Shown: in pieces, positions 39,996-49,560 of the stretch
Layout: every line of letters starts with the position of its first letter
How positions within the stretch are numbered: the first letter of the stretch is position 1
Source of the DNA: Bin87 sp965204395
Lineage (GTDB): Bacteria; Chloroflexota; Dehalococcoidia; Lucifugimonadales; UBA3495
Direction of reading: 5' to 3'
NCBI GenBank assembly: GCA_965204395.1
Contig: OZ241987.1
Coordinates: 1,984,001 to 2,048,000 of the forward strand
DNA length: 64,000 bases
Made by a program: the position numbers and the translations under genes
The notes under the pieces: generated by a model
Told to the model about the DNA's origin: nothing
Seen by the model: the letters and a program-made list of their open reading frames with translations, nothing else
Databases searched by the model: none

Positions 39996-41390
39996 ATGCT
40001 TGCGGCCACAAAATCTCTATACAGTTCCAACGTACTCAGACACGGCGTTGCCGCGGTTAAAGAGTACCCCTTCTCCCTGCGCCGAACGCTGCTGGCGCTT
40101 TTCGTGGGTCTGGTTGCCATCAGCGTGTTGGCAACCTTCAACTCGGTTTTCGCGCAGGGCGACGATGTTGCCACGGCGAGCTACGTTGACAATGTGGTGC
40201 TGATCGTCGCGGCGGCGCTGGTGTTCTTCATGCAGGCGGGTTTCGCGTTTCTGGGCGCGGGACTGATCCGTTCCAAGAACACGACCAACTACCTGACCAA
40301 GTCCTTCATGGACTTCGCCATCGCGTCCCTGGGCTTTTGGGCCTTCGGGTTCGCTTTTATGACCGGCGCCTCGGCCGGGCAGTTCATCGGGCTCAGCAAC
40401 TTCTTCCTCGTTGAGGGGAACTACGTTGACTGGATGTTCCAGATGGTGTTCGCCGCCACCGCCGCCACCATCGTGGCCGGCGCGATGGCCGAGCGGACCA
40501 AGCTGCAGACCTACCTGGCGTACAGCTTCATCGTTTCCGCGCTGATCTACCCCATCTACGGCCACTGGGTCTGGGGCGACGGCTTCCTGGGCGCGATGGG
40601 CGCGCAGGACTATGCCGGTTCCGGCGTGGTGCACGCGGTGGGCGGCTTCGTAGCCCTGGCCGGCGCCTGGGTGGTCGGACCGCGCATCGGCAAATTCGTC
40701 AACGGAGTTCCGCAGGAACTGGCGGCTCACAGCACGCCCTTCGTGGTGGTGGGCACGTTCATCCTGTTCTTCGGCTGGTTCGGCTTCAACATCAACACCG
40801 GCGACAACATCGGCTTGAACGCCGTCAACACGCTGCTGGCCGGCGCGACCGGCGCGGTGGTGGCGTTGTACATCTCCCTGATCTCAAAGGGCAAGGCGGA
40901 CATCCTGCTGACCTGCAACGGCGCGTTGGCCGGACTGGTAGGCATCACCGCTCCCGTGGCCTTCGTGGATCCCTGGGCCGCCGTGGTCATCGGAGCCATC
41001 GCCGCGCCGATCATGTGGGGTTCGGTAAACTTCGTGGAGAAGGTGCTGAAGGTTGACGACCCGGTGGGCGCGATCAGCGTGCATGGCGTAACCGGCCTGT
41101 GGGGCCTGCTGGCCGTGGCGATATTCGCCAGTGGCGCGGACTCGGCGGTGGCCAGTGGCCTGCGCTCTGAGGGTACCGTGGGCCTGGTCGGCGGAAACGC
41201 GGCGCTGTTGCTGCCGCAGATCCTGAGCATCATCGCGGTGGTGATCTGGCCTCTGGTTACCGGCTTCGCCCTGTTCTTCCTGCTGAAGTTCACCATGGGC
41301 GTCCGGGTCAGCGAAGAGGAAGAGATTCAGGGTCTGGACATATCCGAGCACGGAATCCAGACGTACCCGGAATCGGCGGCTACCAGCTAG
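39996..41390 (+). CDS. amt: Ammonium transporter 1 (Amt/MEP/Rh family), with signal sequence
   Basis: A 464-residue Amt channel that conducts ammonium across the inner membrane. An N-terminal export signal (RRTLLALFVGLVAISVLATF) precedes eleven membrane helices. The pore histidines are in YPIYGHWVWGDG and ISVHGVTGLWGLL, and the selectivity region GFAFLGAGLIRSKN is present. The cytoplasmic tail begins MGVRVSEEEEIQGLDISEHG, where a PII protein would dock; no glnK is in the window. The ATG at 39996 has TGGAGG upstream. A six-half-site array lies in front and a hairpin terminator (41422-41458) behind. Confidence 0.95.
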   Translation: MLAATKSLYSSNVLRHGVAAVKEYPFSLRRTLLALFVGLVAISVLATFNSVFAQGDDVATASYVDNVVLIVAAALVFFMQAGFAFLGAGLIRSKNTTNYLTKSFMDFAIASLGFWAFGFAFMTGASAGQFIGLSNFFLVEGNYVDWMFQMVFAATAATIVAGAMAERTKLQTYLAYSFIVSALIYPIYGHWVWGDGFLGAMGAQDYAGSGVVHAVGGFVALAGAWVVGPRIGKFVNGVPQELAAHSTPFVVVGTFILFFGWFGFNINTGDNIGLNAVNTLLAGATGAVVALYISLISKGKADILLTCNGALAGLVGITAPVAFVDPWAAVVIGAIAAPIMWGSVNFVEKVLKVDDPVGAISVHGVTGLWGLLAVAIFASGADSAVASGLRSEGTVGLVGGNAALLLPQILSIIAVVIWPLVTGFALFFLLKFTMGVRVSEEEEIQGLDISEHGIQTYPESAATS

Positions 41391-41421
41391 CCTACTCAAG
41401 ACGATTTTTCCTCTCCTCATT

Positions 41422-41458
41422 ACGGGGGTCGAGGGTAGTGGCCACCCTCGGCTCCCGT
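41422..41458 (+). terminator. Hairpin terminator between the two amt genes
   Basis: ACGGG and CGAGGGT on one side pair with ACCCTCG and CCCGT on the other, with a short AGTGGCC loop, followed by TATTCAT. It lies about 30 bases past the first amt stop and separates it from the second amt promoter array. Confidence 0.65.
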
Positions 41459-41527
41459 TATTCATGAGCCGAGGTTGCCCGAAACGTCTCGAATACTGGG
41501 TTCGTCGAATCAAAAGCGATAAGGCGT

Positions 41528-41581
41528 GTAACAAGTTTGTAACATTTCCGTCATTCGTACGTAACACTGGAAATCTAGGCT
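41528..41581 (+). promoter_or_regulatory. Four-half-site 11-bp array and -10 box, amt2-glnA promoter
   Basis: GTAAC (41528), GTAAC (41539), GTCAT (41550) and GTAAC (41561) start every 11 bp; ten bases after the last is TAGGCT (41576-41581) as -10. The leader to the second amt ATG is about 130 bases. The glnA gene follows amt2 after 57 bases with no terminator, so the array probably controls both. Confidence 0.85.
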
Positions 41582-41717
41582 GAAAAGGTACTCTGCGCCC
41601 GGTCTGCTGAAGGTCAAACCATCTGCCGACAGCACGGTCATCCGCCTCCGGGCGGGCTGCGGTGGTGGGACAGCGAAGGGCACAAATACAAACAATGGAA
41701 GTGAGGAGATAAAACAC

Positions 41718-42941
41718 ATGGAGTTCACCGATCTGGAAGTACTGTCCTTCCTGATATCGTCGGCGCTGGTGTTCATCATGATCCCGGGGTTGGCGCTCTT
41801 TTACGGAGGGCTGGTACGCCACAAGAACGTCATCGGAACGATGATGCACTCGGTCGCCGCCATCGGCGTGGTGAGCATCGTCTGGGTGTTGTGGGGCTAC
41901 AGCCTGGCCTTCGGCAACAGCGTCGGCGCCCTGGGGTTCGTTGGCGACCTGACCAAGTTCGGCATGATAGGTGTGCTGCCGGATGAGCAGGCGTTCATGG
42001 TATTCCAGGGGATGTTCGCCATCATCACCGTCGCGCTGATTGCGGGCGGATTCGCCGAGCGGTTCAAGTTCTCGTCCTACCTGGTCTTTGCCGCCCTGTG
42101 GGTGTCCATCGTGTACGCCCCGCTGTGCCACTGGGTGTGGGGCGGCGGCTGGTTGGGGAACCTGGGCAGCGTGTTGGGCATGAGCGAGGCGGGATTCGCG
42201 CTGGACTTCGCCGGCGGCACGGTGGTGCACATCGCGTCGGGCACGGCGGCCCTGGCGGCGGCGTTCATCGTGGGTCGGCGCGCCGGGTTCGGCTCGATGC
42301 CGATGGTGCCGCACAACGTGCCGCTGGTCCTGCTGGGAGCCGGCCTGCTGTGGTTCGGCTGGTTCGGATTCAACGCCGGCAGCAGTTTCAACCTTTCAAC
42401 ATATGACGCGGCCAATGCGTTCGTGGTTACCAACGTGGCGGCGGCCACCGCCATGTCGTCGTGGTCGTTCGTGTCGTGGTTCTTTACGCACCGCCCGTCG
42501 GCCAGCGGCGCGGCGGCGGGAGCCGTGGCGGGCCTGGTAGCGATCACACCGGCGGCAGGATTCGTAGGCGTGATGCCGGCCATCATCATCGGAGCCGGAG
42601 CCGGCGCGGTGTGCTTCCTGGCCGTCGAGCTGATTCACCGCCTGCGCATCGACGACTCGCTGGACGTGTTCGGCATCCACGGCATCGGCGGCATGTGGGG
42701 CGCGCTGGCGACCGGCCTGTTCGTGGGCATCGGGTTCGGCGCGCTGGAAGCGGACGTCAGCCGGATTGAACAGGTCCTGTACCAGTTGATCGGCATCGGC
42801 GCGGCGTTTGCCTGGTCGTTCGTGGTGTCCAGCATCATCCTGCTGGCGCTGAAATTCACCATCGGACTGCGCGTGAACGATACCGAAGAGGAAGTGGGCG
42901 TCGACCTAGCACAGCACGGCGAAGGCATGGCCCAGCAATAG
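41718..42941 (+). CDS. amt: Ammonium transporter 2 (Amt/MEP/Rh family)
   Basis: A 407-residue Amt protein without a long signal sequence. LISSALVFIMIPGLALFYGG and LVRHKN form the first helix and selectivity region; pore histidines lie in APLCHWVWGGGW and VFGIHGIGGMWGAL. The tail GLRVNDTEEEVGVDLAQHGE is the PII docking region. A GAGGAGAT ribosome site precedes the ATG. It is the first gene of a probable amt-glnA operon with its own array promoter and is only moderately similar to Amt1, so the pair is not a recent duplicate. Confidence 0.95.
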   Translation: MEFTDLEVLSFLISSALVFIMIPGLALFYGGLVRHKNVIGTMMHSVAAIGVVSIVWVLWGYSLAFGNSVGALGFVGDLTKFGMIGVLPDEQAFMVFQGMFAIITVALIAGGFAERFKFSSYLVFAALWVSIVYAPLCHWVWGGGWLGNLGSVLGMSEAGFALDFAGGTVVHIASGTAALAAAFIVGRRAGFGSMPMVPHNVPLVLLGAGLLWFGWFGFNAGSSFNLSTYDAANAFVVTNVAAATAMSSWSFVSWFFTHRPSASGAAAGAVAGLVAITPAAGFVGVMPAIIIGAGAGAVCFLAVELIHRLRIDDSLDVFGIHGIGGMWGALATGLFVGIGFGALEADVSRIEQVLYQLIGIGAAFAWSFVVSSIILLALKFTIGLRVNDTEEEVGVDLAQHGEGMAQQ

Positions 42942-42998
42942 CAGTCAAACCCGGCGGCGACCGACAGTACCCGGAAAACAACTAAGGAGGAGATACAA

Positions 42999-44423
<1,425 letters not shown>

Positions 44424-44467
44424 CCCCGGTGGTACAATTGCCGGCAGCGGCAGCGGTCGAAAACGAG

Positions 44468-44495
44468 GTAGGGGCGAATGTTGATTCGCCCCTAC
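44468..44495. repeat. Palindromic repeat, family A variant
   Basis: GTAGGGGCGAATG and TTGATTCGCCCCTAC arms, between glnA and the HicB gene. A TACAAT -10-like box lies just before it at 44433-44438. Confidence 0.8.
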
Positions 44496-44546
44496 GCGCA
44501 CATCAGACGCGCGCACCGCGGGCACATCAACCGGGAGGTCTCGGCG

Positions 44547-44900
44547 ATGGCACAGTACGAAGTGATCCTGGTCAAATACCCGAATCTGGAACCCCCCGAC
44601 AACCTGTGGTGGACGGCGGTTTGCCCGGCGATGCAGGGCTGTGTGTCGGACGGCCAAACCCGCGAAGAGGCGCTGATGATGATTGCCGACGCGATGGCGG
44701 GCCACCTGGAAGAGGAACCGGGATGGGTAATCGTCGTCTACGACGAAGAGCGGACGAAGGTCGAAAAAGAAACGACGCTTACCGAATGTAATGAGGAGGG
44801 GGGAGTAACCGAAATCCACTGGGTTGAACCACGGTTCATGACGGACGAGGAAATCCGCAGCAATCCACGTTTCGATGGTATCGTTTTTCCAGTCGCCTAA
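44547..44900 (+). CDS. hicB: HicB-type antitoxin
   Basis: A 117-residue protein with a HicB partially degraded RNase H fold: AQYEVILVKYPNLEPPDNLW then VCPAMQGCVSDGQTREEALM and MIADAMAGHLEE. The C-terminal part (TEIHWVEPRFMTDEEIRSNP) is an extension with no visible DNA-binding domain. GGGAGG precedes the ATG at 44547. It overlaps the HicA start by one base (TAATG). The order is antitoxin first, the reverse of the classic hicA-hicB. Confidence 0.8.
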   Translation: MAQYEVILVKYPNLEPPDNLWWTAVCPAMQGCVSDGQTREEALMMIADAMAGHLEEEPGWVIVVYDEERTKVEKETTLTECNEEGGVTEIHWVEPRFMTDEEIRSNPRFDGIVFPVA

Positions 44901-45157
44901 TGCCCCCGTTTTTGCGCAATTTGAGCGAGCGTGAAGTAGTGTCCGCTTACCTAAGACTCGGATTCAGGCGCGCCGGTAGGGGCAGAGGGCCCCATGAAAG
45001 ATATGTTCACACAGGGTTGGGTTTGATTGTCCATATTCCCAGGCACAGGGGCACGATTCCGCAGGGTACGGTATTGCGCATGGTTCGCAGGTCCGGCATT
45101 GCCGACGAAGAATTTTTGATGGCGCTGAATGGTGAAATCCCAGAGCGTTTCAGGTAA
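44900..45157 (+). CDS. hicA: HicA-type toxin
   Basis: An 85-residue mRNA interferase-like protein. LSEREVVSAYLRLGFRRAGR and GPHERYVHTGLGLIVHIPRH give the dsRBD-like fold with the catalytic histidine in GPH, and GTVLRMVRRSGIADEEFL is the C-terminal helix. Slightly longer than the usual 60-80 residues. It is translationally coupled to HicB and inserted between the two glutamine synthetase genes. Confidence 0.82.
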   Translation: MPPFLRNLSEREVVSAYLRLGFRRAGRGRGPHERYVHTGLGLIVHIPRHRGTIPQGTVLRMVRRSGIADEEFLMALNGEIPERFR

Positions 45158-45225
45158 GAAACCCTATTTGTGTTATTGATTGGTTATTTAGTTTATAGTG
45201 GATTGGCACCAGCAGGAGAGTTTTG

Positions 45226-46566
45226 ATGTTGACGGACCATCACGCCGCGGAGCGCGAGTACGTGTTGCGGAGCGCCCGCGACTTTGACGTCAAGTTTGTG
45301 CGCCTGTGGTTCACGGATATCCTAGGCAGCCTCAAGGGGTTCGCCATCACGGTGGACGACCTGGAGGACGCGCTGGAACTGGGCGTGGGTTTCGATGGCG
45401 CGGCGATCGAGGGTTACACCAGCGACCAGGAAAGCGATTTGCGCGCTTTCCCCGATCCGACCACTTTTTCACTGCTGCCCTGGCGCCCGCGTCAGAACGC
45501 CGTGGCGCGCATCTTCTGCGACATCAGGACGCCCCGGGGCGAGCCGTTCATCGGCGACCCTCGCCAAGTGCTGAAGCGCAACTTGGAACGTCTGGCGAGC
45601 CTGGGCTACATCTACTACGTTGGGCCGGAGCTGGAGTACTTCTACCTGCGCGACCCTGAATCGCCGGAACCGCTGGACACCTACGGATACTACGACCAAT
45701 TGTCCACCGGGCCGACGGCGGACCTGCGCCGGGACACGGTGCTGAACTTGGCGGAGATGGGGATACCGGTGAAGTATTCCCACCACGAAGGCGCGCGCAG
45801 CCAGCACGAGATAGACCTGCAATACACCGACGCCCTGACCATGGCGGACAACGTGATGACGGCCCGCATGGTCATCAAAGAACTGGCGCAGCAGCAGGGC
45901 GTGTACGCATCCTTCATGCCCAAACCGTTCAGATTGGAAAACGGCAGCGGCATGCACACCCACCAATCGCTGTTCCGGGGCAACTCCAACGCGTTCTACG
46001 ATACCGACGACGACCTGCATCTGTCGGTAACGGGCAAGCGGTTCATCGCGGGACTGCTGCGGCATTCACCCGAGATAACCCTGGTGACCAACCAGTGGGT
46101 CAACTCATACAAGCGGCTGGTCCCCGGCTACGAGGCGCCGGTGCACGTTTCGTGGACCATGTCGAACCGGTTGGACCTGATCAGGGTGCCCTCCTACAAA
46201 ACCGGCTACGACACGTCGCTGCGCGTGGAATATCGCGCGCCCGATCCGGCGTGCAACCCGTACCTGGCGTTCAGCGTGCTGCTGGCGGCGGGATTGAAGG
46301 GAATCGAGGAGGAGTATCCCCTGCCGTCGCCGGTTACGTCCGATGTGTCGCGCATGGAACCGGAAGAGCGGTCAGCTCGCGGTATCTCCAGGTTGCCCAC
46401 CAACCTGGGCGAGGCCATCGGGTTGGCCGAGGAGAGCACGCTGTTGCAGGAGACGCTCGGCGAGTTCGTGCACGAAACGTTGATCCGCAACAAGAAGAAG
46501 GAGTGGGAGGAGTACAGTTCGGCCGTGACCGATTACGAAATATCACGCTATCTGCCATTGCTCTGA
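45226..46566 (+). CDS. Second glutamine synthetase-family protein, without the adenylylation tyrosine
   Basis: A 446-residue GSI homologue. YYVGPELEYFYLRD, MPKPFRLENGSGMHTHQSLF, SYKRLVPGYEAPVHVSWTMS and the LRVEYRAPDPACNPYLAFSV block keep the active-site motifs, but the segment equal to NLYE is DVSRM, with no tyrosine. It therefore belongs with GSI-alpha or GlnA3/GlnA4-type enzymes, some of which glutamylate polyamines, amines or other substrates. AGGAGAG lies before ATG 45226. Two GTTAT motifs 11 bp apart (45172, 45183) and TATAGT (45194) lie upstream but do not reproduce the amt promoter spacing. Confidence 0.92.
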   Translation: MLTDHHAAEREYVLRSARDFDVKFVRLWFTDILGSLKGFAITVDDLEDALELGVGFDGAAIEGYTSDQESDLRAFPDPTTFSLLPWRPRQNAVARIFCDIRTPRGEPFIGDPRQVLKRNLERLASLGYIYYVGPELEYFYLRDPESPEPLDTYGYYDQLSTGPTADLRRDTVLNLAEMGIPVKYSHHEGARSQHEIDLQYTDALTMADNVMTARMVIKELAQQQGVYASFMPKPFRLENGSGMHTHQSLFRGNSNAFYDTDDDLHLSVTGKRFIAGLLRHSPEITLVTNQWVNSYKRLVPGYEAPVHVSWTMSNRLDLIRVPSYKTGYDTSLRVEYRAPDPACNPYLAFSVLLAAGLKGIEEEYPLPSPVTSDVSRMEPEERSARGISRLPTNLGEAIGLAEESTLLQETLGEFVHETLIRNKKKEWEEYSSAVTDYEISRYLPLL

Positions 46567-46605
46567 GTCCCAAGTCAAGGTGTGTGCAAAGTAGTTGTCC
46601 GCACG

Positions 46606-46682
46606 GTCTCCGCTCATCCTGAGCTTGTCGAAGGATGTCATCGCAAGGGGATCATGGTTCGACAGGCTCACCATGAGCGGGC
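46606..46682. repeat. Dispersed repeat, family B, inverted pair
   Basis: CCGCTCATCCTGAGCTTGTC followed by GAAGGATG, then GGTTCGACAGGCTCACCATG and AGCGG: two family B arms facing each other upstream of the transporter gene. Confidence 0.8.
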
Positions 46683-46701
46683 CAAAAAGGTGTGAGAAAC
46701 A

Positions 46702-47511
46702 ATGCAATTCTCGGGAAAACTGGTCATCATCGCCGCCCTGGCGGTGACGGTGCTGCTGGTAAGCAACATCATCGCCATCAAGCCGGTATCGCTTTTCGAG
46801 TTGCCGTTCACCTTCATCGGCAGCAACCTGTTCGTGGTGTCCGCCGCAATCATCTGCTTCCCCATCGGCTACATCATCAGCGACATCCTGACCGAGGTGT
46901 ACGGGTTCCGCGTCGCGCGCGGCGTGATCTGGCTGGGGTTCGTGTGCAACCTGCTGATGGTGTTCCTGTTCTGGGCCGGCGACTTGATCCCTGCCGCCGT
47001 GTTCTGGTCGCACGACCCCGTAATCATCACGGATGATGCCGGCAACGTGGTTGCGAACCTGCCCAGCGAACACGCCTTTGAAGCGATCCTGGGCGCGACC
47101 GGCTGGATCCTGTTGGGCTCGTTCGTCGCGTACATCGTCGGCGAGTTCACCAATGCGGTGGTGATGGTGGTGCTGAAGAACCGCACGCAGGGCCGGATGC
47201 TGTGGCTCCGTACCATATCGTCCACCGTGGTGGGACAGGGCATTGACTCGATCCTGTTTTTCACCATCGCTTTCGGGTTCTCCGGACTATGGATCGGCGA
47301 GGACGGGTCGTGGCTGCCGGTGTTCAACGCGGCGGTGTGCGCCTGGATCGCCAAGTCGGTGTACGAGATCATCGCCACGCCGCTCACCTACCTGGTGGTG
47401 GGATGGCTGAAGCGCACCGAGCGGATGGACGTTTACGACGCGCCGAGGTCACTCAACCCGTTCGGCGTGTTCGGCAGCGCGCCCGCGGGAACGTCCGTGA
47501 ACCGGGCCTGA
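46702..47511 (+). CDS. Queuosine precursor transporter (VUT/YhhQ family)
   Basis: A 269-residue membrane protein of COG1738. LVIIAALAVTVLLVSNIIAI, FPIGYIISDILTEVYGFRVA (the family DILTEVYG motif), GEFTNAVVMVVLK and the IDSILFFTIAFGF segment are characteristic; six or seven membrane helices are predicted. It should import a 7-deazapurine such as preQ0 or preQ1. I looked for a preQ1 riboswitch in the 130-base leader and found only family B repeats. The C-terminal 30 residues are polar. Confidence 0.9.
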   Translation: MQFSGKLVIIAALAVTVLLVSNIIAIKPVSLFELPFTFIGSNLFVVSAAIICFPIGYIISDILTEVYGFRVARGVIWLGFVCNLLMVFLFWAGDLIPAAVFWSHDPVIITDDAGNVVANLPSEHAFEAILGATGWILLGSFVAYIVGEFTNAVVMVVLKNRTQGRMLWLRTISSTVVGQGIDSILFFTIAFGFSGLWIGEDGSWLPVFNAAVCAWIAKSVYEIIATPLTYLVVGWLKRTERMDVYDAPRSLNPFGVFGSAPAGTSVNRA

Positions 47512-47530
47512 AACCCGAACGACGGCGATC

Positions 47531-47731
47531 ATGGCGGAGCATGAGCCGCAGCGAGATCCTGGGCATGGTCATCACCACGATGAGCGTCCCAATCTGCGGT
47601 CTTCGGTAGGCAACCTGCGCGGTACCGGCCTGCCATGGTGGCAAGTGCTGGCGCAGGTTGCGAATAACTTCCGGATCAAGGTGGTTATGCGCCGGAACTG
47701 CTGCGGCAACATCGGCCAACCCGGTTGTTGA
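47531..47731 (+). CDS. Small Cys/His-rich peptide (up to 66 aa)
   Basis: An ORF starting AEHEPQRDPGHGHHHDERP and ending LPWWQVLAQVANNFRIKVVM then RRNCCGNIGQPGC. The last 33 residues look like a real conserved peptide: a tryptophan-led amphipathic helix followed by a CC...C metal-site-like knot, with a His-rich segment upstream. The ribosome site is weak, and the true start could be further in. It lies 19 bases after the transporter stop. No family name is known to me; zinc or copper binding is inference. Confidence 0.45.
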   Translation: MAEHEPQRDPGHGHHHDERPNLRSSVGNLRGTGLPWWQVLAQVANNFRIKVVMRRNCCGNIGQPGC

Positions 47732-47769
47732 AGGCGCTAGGCTGCGCCGGCGTGGCCGGCGGAATTTGG

Positions 47770-47982
47770 TTACAGCAAATCGCGAAACTGCGGCACCGTC
47801 AGGCCTGCCCTGACTATCAGACCGCCCATTGTGTACCCGTTGATCGGATTATTGCGCGGGATCACCAAATCCACCGTACCGTTCGTCATGATCACGTGTC
47901 GGCCCTCACGCTCGACCCAGTAGCCCACCCTCATGAACGCACGGATGGCACGTCGATGGTTAACGCCGGGGCAGTTCGGCGC
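47770..47982 (-). pseudogene. hicA: HicA toxin with lost start codon
   Basis: Directly after the HicB stop (47983-47985), the same frame continues PNCPGVNHRRAIRAFMRVGY, WVEREGRHVIMTNGTVDLV, IPRNNPINGYTMGGLIVRAG and LTVPQFRDLL before TAA at 47770, a full HicA with its GRH histidine. The expected ATG next to PNCPG reads GCG, and no ATG, GTG or TTG occurs before codon 17. Only a 54-residue form from ATG 47934 could be made, lacking the first helix. So the toxin is probably disabled. Confidence 0.7.
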
Positions 47983-48237
47983 CTAAACAGCCACCGTCAG
48001 GTCTATCTCCACTTCGTCCCATTCGATAAGATGGCCTTCTGATTGACCAGCCTGCAGCAATTCCTTTTTCCGGTCAGCAGTCTTGTCCGCAAGGTAATCC
48101 AAATATTCGACAATCGCGATTTGGATGTTGTCCACTGCTTCTTCTCTGGTGGACCCCTGGGACCAGCATGCCGGCAGGGCAGGACAATGCGCCGCGTAAC
48201 CCTCGTCGGATTTGATGAGCATCACTTCGTAACGCAT
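47983..48237 (-). CDS. hicB: HicB-type antitoxin (short)
   Basis: An 84-residue HicB: RYEVMLIKSDEGYAAHCPAL then PACWSQGSTREEAVDNIQIA and IVEYLDYLADK, ending with an acidic strand (WDEVEIDLTVAV). GGGAGG precedes the ATG at 48237. It lacks a DNA-binding extension. Its partner HicA directly downstream appears to have lost its start codon, leaving an orphan antitoxin. Confidence 0.82.
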   Translation of the reverse strand: MRYEVMLIKSDEGYAAHCPALPACWSQGSTREEAVDNIQIAIVEYLDYLADKTADRKKELLQAGQSEGHLIEWDEVEIDLTVAV

Positions 48238-48390
48238 GAAACCTCCCTTTGCTGAATTGTCCCGGCACATATCGGACCGGCTCCACTTTAGCACAATGCC
48301 CGCCGACGCCGGACAACCGGCTTAGGGCGGTGTGTTAGGATTGCCTTAAGCGGCGTGCTGCCGCCAACCGAACCTCAAGGAGCAGCCCCG

Positions 48391-49098
48391 ATGCAAGCTG
48401 AACAGCGACGCGTGGCCGGCGACGGCCTGCACTACCTGGTCATATTCCCCGACGACTATGATGCCGAGGAAACCTACCCGCTGGTGGTGATGCTGCACGG
48501 TTTCGGGGCCAACATGCAGGACCTGGCGGGTCTGGCGCCGTCCATCAACCGCAAGGGCTACGTTTACGCGTGTCCCAACGCGCCGATCCCGTTCGAACTG
48601 GCGCCGGGGATGGTCGGGTACGGATGGCATCCGCCCCGGGGGCAGGCCACCGAGGAGCATTTTGAGCAGGCTGAGACATTTCTGGATGCGTTTTTCGACG
48701 AGGTGTTGACTGAGTTTCGCGCCGGCGACGGTAGGGCCGTACTGCTGGGATTCTCCCAGGGTGGCGGGATGACCTACCGCATGGGCCTGGGACGACCCGA
48801 CCGGTTCGCGGCGTTGGTGGCGCTAAGTGCGTCGCTGCCGGACCCGGAGGTTCTGCGGCCGCGGCTGCCCGATCATCGCGAGCAGCCGGTGTTCGTCGCG
48901 CACGGCCTGTATGACCAGATGGTTTCCATGGACAGCGCGCGGCGAACCCGCGAGTTCCTGGATGCTGAGAACTACAACCTGTCATATCACGAGTACAACA
49001 TGGGGCACGAGATTCCCGTGGAAGTGCTGCGGGACATGGTGCCCTGGGTGGAGGCGATACTACCGCCGCTGGTGCCCGAAACCGACCGCATCTATTAG
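48391..49098 (+). CDS. Carboxylesterase/phospholipase-type alpha/beta hydrolase
   Basis: A 235-residue serine hydrolase. YPLVVMLHGFGANMQDLAGL supplies the oxyanion loop, AVLLGFSQGGGMTYRMGLGR the GFSQG nucleophile elbow, VFVAHGLYDQMVSMDSARRT the aspartate and YNMGHEIPVEVLRDM the histidine. It is typical of the LysoPLA/carboxylesterase (YpfH-like) family. An AAGGAGCAG ribosome site fixes the start at 48391. Probably a cytoplasmic esterase; substrate unknown. Confidence 0.88.
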   Translation: MQAEQRRVAGDGLHYLVIFPDDYDAEETYPLVVMLHGFGANMQDLAGLAPSINRKGYVYACPNAPIPFELAPGMVGYGWHPPRGQATEEHFEQAETFLDAFFDEVLTEFRAGDGRAVLLGFSQGGGMTYRMGLGRPDRFAALVALSASLPDPEVLRPRLPDHREQPVFVAHGLYDQMVSMDSARRTREFLDAENYNLSYHEYNMGHEIPVEVLRDMVPWVEAILPPLVPETDRIY

Positions 49099-49129
49099 CT
49101 AATCAGCCCCCGACCCGCGCCATACGGAG

Positions 49130-49172
49130 AATTCACATGGATGAACGGGATGAACGGGATAAAGTAGATAGG
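49130..49172 (+). repeat. Left inverted repeat of the GxxExxY cassette
   Basis: AATTCACATGGATGAACGGG followed by ATGAACGGGATAAAGTAGAT is matched in reverse complement by 49561-49612. The repeat includes the ATG and the first dozen codons of the gene it flanks. Confidence 0.7.
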
Positions 49173-49559
49173 GCGTTGTTGTATTCCGAATTGACCAAAA
49201 CGATAATCGGGTGCGCCTTTGATGTGAGTAATGAAATCGGAGCCGGCTTTCTGGAATCAGTATATGAAAATGCTCTAGCGATAGCCCTGCGGGAGTTCGG
49301 TGTTGCCGTCAGACAACAAGCCCCGATTAATGTGTATTTTCGCGGTCAGTCTGTCGGTACATTCTATGCCGATCTACTGGTTGAGAATAGGGTTATTGTG
49401 GAACTGAAAGCGGTTTCTGCTCTTGCGCAACAGCACGAAGCTCAACTGCTCAACTATCTGAGCGCAACCAACTTCCAAGTTGGCCTGCTTATCAATTTTG
49501 GCAATCCTAAAATTCAATACCGTCGTCTTACCAGACGCAATGTTTCCAATTTCGACTAG
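49137..49559 (+). CDS. GxxExxY protein (PD-(D/E)XK-like)
   Basis: A 140-residue protein of the GxxExxY family. IGAGFLESVYENALAIALRE carries the name motif GFLESVY, and YADLLVENRVIVELKAVSAL the D...ExK nuclease-like core. The C-terminus QVGLLINFGNPKIQYRRL is typical. The first 13 residues (MDERDERDKVDRA) are encoded by the left inverted repeat, so the start region is repeat-derived. The family is common near recombination or repeat loci; the biochemical role is unproven. Confidence 0.85.
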   Translation: MDERDERDKVDRALLYSELTKTIIGCAFDVSNEIGAGFLESVYENALAIALREFGVAVRQQAPINVYFRGQSVGTFYADLLVENRVIVELKAVSALAQQHEAQLLNYLSATNFQVGLLINFGNPKIQYRRLTRRNVSNFD

Positions 49560-49560
49560 C

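Noticed and set aside
45172..45199. 11-bp-phased GTTAT pair before the second glutamine synthetase as a further regulon member
   Set aside because: Only two half-sites fit, and the -10-like TATAGT is not 10 bp from a half-site as in the four convincing promoters.
46567..46701. Possible preQ1 riboswitch before the queuosine-precursor transporter
   Set aside because: The leader is composed of two facing family B repeats; no preQ1 aptamer pattern (stem with A-rich tail near the ribosome site) is seen.
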